From assembly GCA_003450735.1 (NCBI GenBank), contig DMEZ01000070.1:79675-94808 (forward strand): a stretch of 15,134 bases of DNA, in the 5' to 3' direction. A program made the position numbers and the translations under genes. The stretch is from Elusimicrobiota bacterium (lineage in GTDB: Bacteria; Elusimicrobiota; Elusimicrobia; UBA1565). The notes beneath the pieces are model-generated. The model was not told the origin of the DNA, searched no databases, and saw only the letters and a program-made list of their open reading frames with translations. Below, piece after piece: positions 7,463-14,552 of this stretch (position 1 is its first letter; each line of letters opens with the position of its first letter).

Positions 7463-8400
7463 TCGACCAGCCGGCAGATGTCCTTGGGGACGAGAGCCGT
7501 CCCCTGGGACTGCGTCATCTGAGCGATGGAGCCCTCCCCCGTGTCGCCCAGCGGCCCCGTGACCTCGATGCGGCCGACGGGGACCTCCTCGTTGCCGAGG
7601 ACGAGGCCCGTGGTCGGGTCGAGGATCTCGCGCCCCAGATGGAAGCAGTCGAGCTGGCGGCCCTTCTCGATGCCCATGTTCGGGCCGGCGTTGATGTAGA
7701 CCAGACCGCCGCTGACGCTCGCCACGCGGCACGACCAGGGCTTCTTGTTGACCTGCGAGACGATGTTCTCGGTGAACTGGGCGATGGAGGCCCGCAAAGC
7801 CTTGCCCTCCAGGGTCTCGTCGTAGCCGCCCCGGGCGCCCAAGCCCAGCACGGTGCGCTTCCCGCTCTTGGCCGTCCCGCGGCCGGAGTCCGCGAAGAGG
7901 ACCTGCCCCGTCTCCGCGTCCACGATGCGGATGTCCACCGTCGCCTCGGCGATCTGGTTCTTGCTCTGGGAGAGGATCATCTCGGTGCCCTCGGTCTTCA
8001 CCCCGAACTCGGAGACCGAACCGGTGACGATGGCGCTCAAGCCCAGCACCTTGCCCACGGCCACCGCCGTCTTCGGGTCGATGACCCCGGTGGACTGCAG
8101 CTTCTGCTCATCGAGGATCTTGTTGAGCTTGTCGCGTTCGACCACGACGAACTTGCCGGTCTTGCTCAGCTCGGTGACGAGGATGTCCGAGGCGGCCGTG
8201 CCGAGGCGCTGCCCGTAGGCCGACTTGTTCTCGAACTCCACCACCCCGATGCGCCGCTTGGGGCCGGTGAACTTGGACTTGACCTTCTCCGTCTCGGTCG
8301 CGGTGACCGCCTGCTCCTTCCGGATCCTCGTGCTCGGCCCGCAGGCCGAACAGAGCGCCCCCGCGCAGACCAGCAGCGTCACGGCTCTGGACATCCTCAT
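7459..8400 (-). CDS. CsgG-family lipoprotein with FlgT-C-like C-terminal domain
   Basis: CsgG proteins form ring-shaped channels in the outer membrane that secrete curli subunits, and related rings exist in other envelope machines. This 313-residue protein has an export signal ending at Cys20 (ALCSAC, an imperfect lipobox). The CsgG domain covers about 48-217, with RIGVVEFENKSAYG, LSKTGKFVVVERDKLNKIL, IVDAETGQVL and GGYDETLEGKALRASI. Residues 225-313 are beta-rich, with YINAGPNMGIEKGRQL, LDPTTGLVLG and VPVGRIEV, which resembles the FlgT C-terminal domain. GGAGG lies 5 bases before the ATG at 8400. It is last in the operon. No CsgA, CsgB, CsgE or CsgF homologue is in the window, so a curli function is not shown. 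Confidence 0.9.
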   Translation of the reverse strand: MRMSRAVTLLVCAGALCSACGPSTRIRKEQAVTATETEKVKSKFTGPKRRIGVVEFENKSAYGQRLGTAASDILVTELSKTGKFVVVERDKLNKILDEQKLQSTGVIDPKTAVAVGKVLGLSAIVTGSVSEFGVKTEGTEMILSQSKNQIAEATVDIRIVDAETGQVLFADSGRGTAKSGKRTVLGLGARGGYDETLEGKALRASIAQFTENIVSQVNKKPWSCRVASVSGGLVYINAGPNMGIEKGRQLDCFHLGREILDPTTGLVLGNEEVPVGRIEVTGPLGDTGEGSIAQMTQSQGTALVPKDICRLVD

Positions 8401-8402
8401 CC

Positions 8403-9017
8403 CTACCTCCCTGGCAGGCTCGATAAGAGCCTTGAAACGGCTTCATCCGACTCCAGCACGAGCGGGCTCCCCAGCATCGTCTCGAGGGCCTGGACCGCCA
8501 GCCCCTCCACGAAAGCCTTCCCCGCCTCCTTCTTGTCCGTCTCGATGCGGACGGTGAGCCCCTGGCCCTGGCCTTCCCAGAGGCTCTCCCCGCTCTTCGG
8601 CTCGACGAGCTTCAAGGTCAGCTCCACCGCCCGCTGGCTGAAGAAGCCGACGTTCCGATACGAGAAGCGCTCCACGCTCCCCCAGAAGTACCCGTCCACC
8701 GAGAGCGCCTGGGCCAGCGCCTCCGGCTTGAAGGCGTTGATCTGGCCGCCGTCGGTGAGCCCGATGGCCTGGAGGGCCGAATCCGTCTCCTCCTCCCCCT
8801 TCACCTGCCAGCCCCGCCCGCGCAGGCTCTCGGCGACCTTCTTGCGCAGCAGCACGGGCCCGAGCAGGCTGGTCGTGGCGTTGTCGAAAGGCAGGACCGC
8901 GACCGACGCCGGCGCCCGGGCCGCGAAGTCCGGGGCCTGATAGACGAGCGCTTTCGGCGCGCACGCGGCCGCGCCGGCGCTCAGGACGAGCAGCAGGCTA
9001 CGGACGGCCTTGCACAT
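8403..9017 (-). CDS. GNA1162/DUF799-like lipoprotein
   Basis: A 204-residue predicted lipoprotein: basic N-terminus, hydrophobic stretch and Cys19 (AGAAACAPK). The body begins SVAVLPFDNATTSLLGPVLL and continues with LRGRGWQV, VDGYFWGSVERFSY and VELTLKLVEPKSGESLWEG. That is the TolB-N/CsgG-like alpha-beta pattern of the GNA1162 (DUF799) family; a FlgO-like protein is the main alternative. Such proteins often sit beside csgG-like and small lipoprotein genes, as here. The ATG at 9017 lies 20 bases inside the preceding gene with a poor Shine-Dalgarno, and the csgG-like ATG follows two bases after its stop. Partners are likely the adjacent outer-membrane lipoproteins. The family call is by eye. 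Confidence 0.7.
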   Translation of the reverse strand: MCKAVRSLLLVLSAGAAACAPKALVYQAPDFAARAPASVAVLPFDNATTSLLGPVLLRKKVAESLRGRGWQVKGEEETDSALQAIGLTDGGQINAFKPEALAQALSVDGYFWGSVERFSYRNVGFFSQRAVELTLKLVEPKSGESLWEGQGQGLTVRIETDKKEAGKAFVEGLAVQALETMLGSPLVLESDEAVSRLLSSLPGR

Positions 9018-10146
9018 GCACGCTCAGCTCGTAGGGCGTCACGGAGCCCACCGTGATCGCGTATTTCCTCATCAGCAGCATGGCCGCCGCGAGCTGGTCG
9101 GCGGTGATCTTCTCGGCGGTGACCGTGAAGACCGCCCCCTCCTCCCCCTCGTAGCTCGATAGCGTCACCGCCGCGACCTCCGGCAGCAGCCGGACGTCGT
9201 CGGCGAAGCGGCGCACCTCCTCCAGGCTCTTCATCCCGGCCGCGCGCAGGGCGATGTTGACCCGCTGGCCCAGGAGCTGCGTGAGCTCCGCGGCCATCGC
9301 CTCGCCGGCCATCGAGCCCGTCGTGTCCAAGGCCTTCCCCGCCGCGAGCTCCGCCGAGGGGTCGAGCGCGGAGGCTTCCTGCACCTTGCTCGAGACCACC
9401 TCGCCGGTGGCGGGCTTCAAGGCCTCCAAGGTCACCCGGGCGCGGTACGAGATGAAGCCGCCCAGGCGCGGGTCGCGGGGCAGGGCGTAGGCTTCCGCCT
9501 CCCCCTTGATCACGAGGTCCGCGTCCAGCGACTTTCCCACCGAGACCGCGGTCGCGGTATCGGTGCTCTTGCGCAGAGCCGGCTGTCCCTCGCCGAGCTC
9601 GACCACCTGGAAACCCAGCTCCAGGAGCGCCCGCCGCACGCCCTGCGCGGCCCGCCCCTCGGTGGATCGGGCGAACTCCCCCTTCGTCAGGAGCAGCACC
9701 GCGACCTTCGGGTTGCCCGGAGGCGCCTCGGGGCGGATGAGCCCCGCCTTCTTGAGGTCCTGGCCGACCTTCTCGTAGAGCACGACGGCCTTGATGCGGG
9801 TCTTATGGAAGCCCTCCTCCTCCCGCTCGTCGAGCACCTCGAACTTCCGGACGTAGCCGCCGACGTTGGCCAGGATGTTCTGGTCCACCTCGACGGCCTG
9901 GTTGACCCTCGACTTGGCCGAGATGTACACCCCGACCACGCGCTCGACGGCCTTGCGCTGGGCCTCGGCCAGGGCCCTCTGCTTCGTCCCGTAGGCGTCC
10001 TTCGGGTCGATGGGAGCCCAGCCTTCGGCCTTCACGACCTCGCCCTTCTCCCCCTTGGCGAGCTTCAGGCGGTTCGAGCAGCCCGAAGAGGCAAGGAGAG
10101 CCCCCGCGGCCACGAGGGCCGCGGCGCCCAGCAAGCAGACGCGCAT
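8998..10146 (-). CDS. FlgT-like lipoprotein (N and middle domain type)
   Basis: A 382-residue predicted lipoprotein with signal peptide ending ASSGC (Cys23). Residues 35-130 resemble the FlgT N-terminal domain: GWAPIDPKDAYGTKQRALAEAQRKAVERVVG, then GGYVRKFEVLDEREEEG and TRIKAVVLYEKVG (quoted in parts). Residues 145-300 start with PKVAVLLL and include LLELGFQVVELGEG, SVGKSLDADLVIKGEAEA and YRARVTLEALKPATGEVV, a TolB-N-like fold similar to the FlgT middle domain. The last 80 residues (about 303-382) look like a small alpha-beta domain of unknown type. FlgT is a flagellar H-ring part in Vibrio, but no flagellar gene is present here. It starts 4 bases after the LPP20-like gene and overlaps the next gene by 20 bases. 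Confidence 0.65.
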   Translation of the reverse strand: MRVCLLGAAALVAAGALLASSGCSNRLKLAKGEKGEVVKAEGWAPIDPKDAYGTKQRALAEAQRKAVERVVGVYISAKSRVNQAVEVDQNILANVGGYVRKFEVLDEREEEGFHKTRIKAVVLYEKVGQDLKKAGLIRPEAPPGNPKVAVLLLTKGEFARSTEGRAAQGVRRALLELGFQVVELGEGQPALRKSTDTATAVSVGKSLDADLVIKGEAEAYALPRDPRLGGFISYRARVTLEALKPATGEVVSSKVQEASALDPSAELAAGKALDTTGSMAGEAMAAELTQLLGQRVNIALRAAGMKSLEEVRRFADDVRLLPEVAAVTLSSYEGEEGAVFTVTAEKITADQLAAAMLLMRKYAITVGSVTPYELSVHVQGRP

Positions 10147-10150
10147 CGCC

Positions 10151-10597
10151 TTACTTGAACTTCACGCCCATCATCTGCTCAAGGCGCTTCTTGGGCAGGC
10201 GCAGGGTGACCAGGCAGCCGTTGTCGCTGGTGAACTGCGAGCGCATGATCTCGGCGCCCTTGATCGTGTCCTTGACGCGGGCCTCCAGGGTGGAGTCCTT
10301 CTCCATCGCCTGGGACACCGTGATGCCGCCCTCGATCTCGACGCCCTTGACCAGGGTGAGCAGCTCGTACTGGGCCTTCACGATCGCGGCGTCGCGCGAG
10401 AGCGCCTTGCGCTGGGTGTCGGACTGCGCGTCCGCCGGGGCGCCGCCGATCCCGATGGACTGTATGAACTTGCTCGTCACCATGTTCTGCTCGATGTCGT
10501 TGACGACCTTGCCGCCTTTCACGAAGCTCTTCGAGCAGGCCAGCGTCAGCGCCACGGCGGCCGCGAGAGCGGCCGTCCCCCACCTAATCGTCTTCAT
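10151..10597 (-). CDS. LPP20/FlgP-like small lipoprotein
   Basis: A 148-residue predicted outer-membrane lipoprotein. The signal peptide runs to Cys21 (ALTLACSK). The mature part has an Ala-rich helix (TQRKALSRDAAIVKAQYELL) followed by V.GV..EGG, then a turn and strand (GCLVTLRLPKKRLEQMM). This is the helix-strand order of LPP20-family proteins such as FlgP; the match is by eye. The ATG at 10597 has a strong GGAGGAGGG five bases upstream, and that sequence also codes for the acidic tail of the histidine kinase. A longer open frame to 10864 is only kinase sequence in another frame. It is followed 4 bases later by the FlgT-like gene. Confidence 0.65.
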   Translation of the reverse strand: MKTIRWGTAALAAAVALTLACSKSFVKGGKVVNDIEQNMVTSKFIQSIGIGGAPADAQSDTQRKALSRDAAIVKAQYELLTLVKGVEIEGGITVSQAMEKDSTLEARVKDTIKGAEIMRSQFTSDNGCLVTLRLPKKRLEQMMGVKFK

Positions 10598-12560
10598 CGT
10601 GTCCCTCCTCCTTGCCCTTCGTCTCTCTGGAGACCGGCACCAGAAAGTAAAACCTCGAGCCCTTGTCCGGCTCGGACTCGAACCAGATCTTCCCTTCGTG
10701 CTTCTCGATGATGGAGCGGCAGATGGCCAGCCCCAGCCCCGTCCCCGGCGCCCGCACCTTCCCGGGGTTCTTCCCACGGTAGAACTTCTCGAAGATCCTC
10801 TGCCCGTCCTCCAGGGGGATGCCGACCCCGGAGTCGCGCACGCAGGCCCGCAGGCACTCCCCATTGTTCTCCACGGCCACGCTCACGCAGCCGCGCTCGG
10901 GGGTGAACTTGATCGCGTTCGAGATCAGGTTGTCGAACACCTGGCCGAGCCACTTGGTGTCCCCGTGCGCGGGCGGGAGGCCGTTGGAAGGCTGGAGCTC
11001 CAGGACCACGCTCTTCTTGTCCGCCTCCCAGCGGTGGTTCTCCACCGAGGCGCGGGCGAGCTCGGCGAGGTCCACCGGCACGAAATCCATCTGGAGCCCG
11101 CCTTCGAGCTTGGAGAGATCGAGGAGGCTCATGACCAGCATCGTCAAGCGCTCGGAGGCCCGCTTGCAGGAGGTCAGGAACTTGCGCTGGTCGGCGGTGA
11201 GGGGCCCGGCCTCGTCGGCGAGCAGGACGGCCAGGAACCCGGAGATGGTCGTCAGGGGCGTCTTGAACTCGTGGCTGACCGTGGAGACGAAGTCGTCCTT
11301 GAGCCGGTGCAGGTGGGCGAGCTGGCGGTTCATCTCGGCGAGGCGCTGGGTCATCATCGCGCTCTCGACCAGGACGGCCACCTCCTCGGCGATGACCCGC
11401 AGCAGCTGGAGGTGCTCCTCGCTGAAGAAGTTCTTTCGGAAGCTGCCCACGCGCATGACCCCGATGCGCCGCGACTCGATCTTGAGCGGGATGACGGCGA
11501 GGGAGTGGCAGCGCCAGAGGCGCGCGTAGTGGGCGAGCACGCGGGGGTCGTTCTGGGCGTCCCCGGTGATGAAGGGCTGGCCCGTCCGGAACACGCGCAC
11601 CGAGGAGGCCATCTCGTTCTGGAGCGAGATGCGGTAGAGCGCGCCCTCGTCGTCGTGGAGGCCGTGCGCCCCGGGCTGGGTGACCAGCTCGCCCTGGTTT
11701 TCGTCGAGCAGGAGGAAGGCGGCGACGTCGGCTTCCAGCGCCTTGGCCACCGTCGCGGCGATGGCCCCCAGGACGTCCGGCTGGTCCGGGTGCTCCGAGA
11801 TGGTGTCGGTGACTTCCTGGACGGTCTTCATCTCCTTCGCCTTACGGATGAGCTGGAGGTTCGTCTCATCGAGCTTCTGCAGCGTCAAACTGAGCCCTCC
11901 TTCGAGCTGCTCCCGGGCGCTGCGGTGCTCGTGGAGCTGGGTGGTCCGCGCGGCCGTCTGGCAGCAGTAGGCCGTCAAGACGTCCAGCGCCTCCGAACAC
12001 TCCGCGAGCCCCTGTCCCCGAGGATCGGCGTCCAGCGCCCCGATGAGACCCCAGATCTTGCCGGGAGTTCCCCACGGGCTCAGCCGCAGGGACTTGAGCC
12101 CCCGGCCGGCGAAGCGCGCCTTCAAGCCCTCCGGGATGTCCCCCTTCCAGATCCGGGTCTCTTCCTCGCGGAAGAGCTCCTCCCAGAGCTCCTCGGGCAG
12201 CTCCAGGTCGAGGGGCTCGGCCGCGGCCAGGACCCCCGTCCGGAACGCGAGGTCGGCCCTCTCGCCGTAGAAAGCCCCCTGCAGACCCAAGCGCCGCCAG
12301 GCGAAGAGGTGGACGCCCCCGAAGCGATGGAGGAAGCGGTCCGCCCCGTACTGCAGGGCCTCGGCGAGCATCTGCGGCGTCTCCGCGGCGGTCTGCTCCT
12401 CGAAGAGCTCCCGCGCGAACACGCCCATCTCCCGGGTCTTCTCCCGCTCGCCGCGCAGAGCCAGCTCGAGGGGCAGGAGCGTCCGGAAGCGCATCGCCCA
12501 GTACACGGCCGCCGTGCCTGCCGCGGCGGCGATGAAAGCGGCCAGCCACTCGTGGGTCAT
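10584..12560 (-). CDS. membrane sensor histidine kinase with GAF domains
   Basis: A 658-residue sensor kinase that should autophosphorylate and pass phosphate to a response regulator. One membrane helix near the N-terminus (about 5-25) is followed by a weak GAF-like region (about 48-200), a helical linker (205-250) and a clearer GAF domain (about 255-400). The HisKA box VSTVSHEFKTPLTTISGF has the phospho-acceptor H430. The ATPase domain has N box NLISNAIKF, G1 DSGVGIP, F box FEKFYRG and G2 GTGLGLAI, so the catalytic set is complete. No periplasmic sensor loop is seen, so it probably senses an internal signal. The start overlaps the stop of the DnaA-like gene as ATGA. No response regulator is encoded in the window. 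Confidence 0.93.
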   Translation of the reverse strand: MTHEWLAAFIAAAAGTAAVYWAMRFRTLLPLELALRGEREKTREMGVFARELFEEQTAAETPQMLAEALQYGADRFLHRFGGVHLFAWRRLGLQGAFYGERADLAFRTGVLAAAEPLDLELPEELWEELFREEETRIWKGDIPEGLKARFAGRGLKSLRLSPWGTPGKIWGLIGALDADPRGQGLAECSEALDVLTAYCCQTAARTTQLHEHRSAREQLEGGLSLTLQKLDETNLQLIRKAKEMKTVQEVTDTISEHPDQPDVLGAIAATVAKALEADVAAFLLLDENQGELVTQPGAHGLHDDEGALYRISLQNEMASSVRVFRTGQPFITGDAQNDPRVLAHYARLWRCHSLAVIPLKIESRRIGVMRVGSFRKNFFSEEHLQLLRVIAEEVAVLVESAMMTQRLAEMNRQLAHLHRLKDDFVSTVSHEFKTPLTTISGFLAVLLADEAGPLTADQRKFLTSCKRASERLTMLVMSLLDLSKLEGGLQMDFVPVDLAELARASVENHRWEADKKSVVLELQPSNGLPPAHGDTKWLGQVFDNLISNAIKFTPERGCVSVAVENNGECLRACVRDSGVGIPLEDGQRIFEKFYRGKNPGKVRAPGTGLGLAICRSIIEKHEGKIWFESEPDKGSRFYFLVPVSRETKGKEEGHDEDD

Positions 12561-14551
12561 GCGCCGGGCTCCATGTCCAGGCAGGCCTTGAGGTGGCCGA
12601 AGGGGTCCTTGATGCTCAGGAAGGAGACCCAGGACAGCCGCACGCTGAAGTCGGCGATCAGGTGGCTGACCGCGTGGCGGAACTCGTTCTCGTGCCCGGC
12701 CAGGTCGGTGCCCGGCGTCGGGCCGAGGACGAGGGCGGCCGGCACCCCCTGGCGGCGGATCTCGGCGGCCAGGTGGAAGGGCGTCCCGAACACCTGGTTC
12801 GGATCGTAGGGGATGAGGGGGCCGGCGCGGTACTGGAACGACCAGTGGTTCTGTGCGGCCGTCTCCTGGATCATGCGCAGGGCCCAGCGGGCGTGCGCCT
12901 CGGTGCCGGCCGGGAAGCCGAGCGCCAGCGGGGCCTGCCCCTCGGCCGAGGTCGGAGGCAGGGCCAAGGCCGCCTGCGCCTCCTCCGCCGTGGAGGCCTG
13001 GGAAGGGGTCTCCGGGGTCATCGCGAGCTTCATGATCTCGGGGATGCTCGTGTCCTGGCCCGTCTTCTGGCGCAGGGCCTTCAGGACGCGGAGCCTGCGC
13101 ACGTGGGAGTCGAGCTCGGAGAGGCTGCTGCCCATGATCTCGCGAAGGGGCGTCAGTTCGTCGAGGCTCGTCTCGAAGCCCGCCTCCCTGACCGAGCGGA
13201 GGAGGATGTCGCCCTGCTTGTCGGGGCCCGGCACCTTGAGGTCGCCCGACCAGCCGGCCGCGATGCGGAACCCCAAGGCCTGCTCGAAGCCGCCCAGGAG
13301 CCTCGGCGCGTAGGCCGAGGTCATGATCACCTGCTTGCGATTGTCCAGGAACTGGTGGAGCACCTCGGTCAGGAGACCGCGGGTCGCGTCCACGGCCTCG
13401 ACCAGGTGCACGTCATCGATGAGCAGGGCCTTGGCCTGCTGGGCGAAGAGCTGGAGGGCCTGCTGCTGCCCCGTCTCGACCGCCACCTGGGCCGCCGTGG
13501 AGAGGAGGGGGCCGGAGGTGACCCAGAGCTTCTGGTCCGGGAACTGGCTCGCGAGCTGGCGCGCGATGGCCTGGAGCAGGTGCGACTTGCCCGTCCCCGG
13601 CACGCCGTACAGGAAGAGCGGGTTGTAGAGTTCGCCCGGGTTGGAGGCGGCGGAGGCGGCCGCCGCATGGGAGAAGCGGTTGAAGGCTCCCACCAGGAAG
13701 TTGTCCAGGGTCGTCCAAGGCCGCAGCTCCGCGCAGGCGCCGCAGACCGGCTTCGCGGCGAGGGCCTGCAGGCCCGGGGTCATCCCGCCGGACGGCGCGG
13801 GGGCGGGAGCGGGCGCCGGCGCGGGGATGGAAGGGACTTGGATGGGAGCCGGCGCAGGCGGCAGCTGGATGGGAGCGGGAGCCGGCGGCAGCTGGATCGG
13901 GGCCGGCGGCGGGGCCAGCGGGATCTGGGCCGCCGGAGCGGGGGCCGGGATGGGGATGGGGGCCGGGGTGCGGCCGCTCTCGTCGAAGAGGGAGATGAGC
14001 CCGTCCCCGGCCTCCGAGCGGACAGGCGCCGGCGGGACCGGCGGCTTGGTCTTGATCTCCGGGATGGGCGAGGGCGGCTTGGAGGGCGTGCCGAAGCCGG
14101 CCAGCCCTGGAGGCGCGGCTCCGAAGATGCCTTCCGCTCCGGCCAACTCCTTGCCCGGCGCGGCGGCGGGAGCAGGCGGCGGCACACTTGGAAGCGCAGT
14201 CCCCGGAGGCGATGCCGTTGTTCCGCTCGCCGGAGGGGACGCCGCCTTCGGCGGTCCCATCGGCGCGGGCGAGGGGGTGTGCGCGGGAGCCGGGTTGTCC
14301 TCCGTTTCCGCCTTGGGGTTCATCGCATTCAGCGCGGCCCGGAGCTCGGAGAGGCCCGCCTCGCCGATCTCCTGAAGGTAGAAGCTGAAGTTGTACTTCG
14401 TCCCGTCCCGCTCCTTCTTCGGCCGTCCGCAGAGCGCTCCGACGCGGCGGATGAGCGCCTGGACGTCCGTCATCGACGCCTGCACGAGCAGCAGGCGGCG
14501 CTGGGGGTCCTTGGGGGTGGCGGCGGGCCGGATCGCCCAGCGTGTCAGCAT
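12557..14551 (-). CDS. DnaA-like AAA+ ATPase with Pro-rich linker and novel C-terminal domain
   Basis: A 664-residue protein. Residues 1-80 form a small alpha-beta domain not recognised. Residues 82-260 are a Pro/Ala linker. C270 and C273 make a CxxC just before a DnaA-type AAA+ domain: TLDNFLVGAFNRFSHAAA (281-298), Walker A GVPGTGKS (316-323), Walker B LLIDDVH (376-382), sensor I VIMTSA (408-413) and a possible arginine finger R429. In the lid, the DnaA sensor II motif NVRELEG reads SLSELDS, so the usual Arg is Ser478. DnaA domain IV, which binds dnaA boxes, is absent. Residues 550-664 are an unrecognised alpha-beta domain. It is therefore not the replication initiator; a regulatory or scaffolding ATPase working with the next-door kinase is inference. 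The start follows the upstream stop by one base. Confidence 0.85.
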   Translation of the reverse strand: MLTRWAIRPAATPKDPQRRLLLVQASMTDVQALIRRVGALCGRPKKERDGTKYNFSFYLQEIGEAGLSELRAALNAMNPKAETEDNPAPAHTPSPAPMGPPKAASPPASGTTASPPGTALPSVPPPAPAAAPGKELAGAEGIFGAAPPGLAGFGTPSKPPSPIPEIKTKPPVPPAPVRSEAGDGLISLFDESGRTPAPIPIPAPAPAAQIPLAPPPAPIQLPPAPAPIQLPPAPAPIQVPSIPAPAPAPAPAPSGGMTPGLQALAAKPVCGACAELRPWTTLDNFLVGAFNRFSHAAAASAASNPGELYNPLFLYGVPGTGKSHLLQAIARQLASQFPDQKLWVTSGPLLSTAAQVAVETGQQQALQLFAQQAKALLIDDVHLVEAVDATRGLLTEVLHQFLDNRKQVIMTSAYAPRLLGGFEQALGFRIAAGWSGDLKVPGPDKQGDILLRSVREAGFETSLDELTPLREIMGSSLSELDSHVRRLRVLKALRQKTGQDTSIPEIMKLAMTPETPSQASTAEEAQAALALPPTSAEGQAPLALGFPAGTEAHARWALRMIQETAAQNHWSFQYRAGPLIPYDPNQVFGTPFHLAAEIRRQGVPAALVLGPTPGTDLAGHENEFRHAVSHLIADFSVRLSWVSFLSIKDPFGHLKACLDMEPGA
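13841..13910. repeat. 27-base tandem repeat in the Pro-rich linker
   Basis: Two full units (13841-13867 and 13868-13894) and part of a third differ at a few positions only. Each full unit encodes nine residues of the form QLPPAPAPI in the linker of the DnaA-like ATPase. Copy number is likely to vary between strains, which would change linker length without shifting the frame. Confidence 0.7.
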
Positions 14552-14552
14552 C

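Noticed and set aside
10598..10864. N-terminal extension of the LPP20-like protein
   Set aside because: It would place Arg-rich out-of-frame kinase sequence before the signal peptide. The ATG at 10597 has a strong ribosome-binding site.
10155..12809. 884-codon open frame on the plus strand
   Set aside because: Antisense to the histidine kinase, which has a complete set of kinase motifs. The frame has no recognisable domain and runs across gene boundaries.
13780..14330. Possible CRISPR or direct-repeat array in the GC-rich repeats
   Set aside because: The repeats are contiguous 27-base coding units without unique spacers and translate to a Pro-rich linker.
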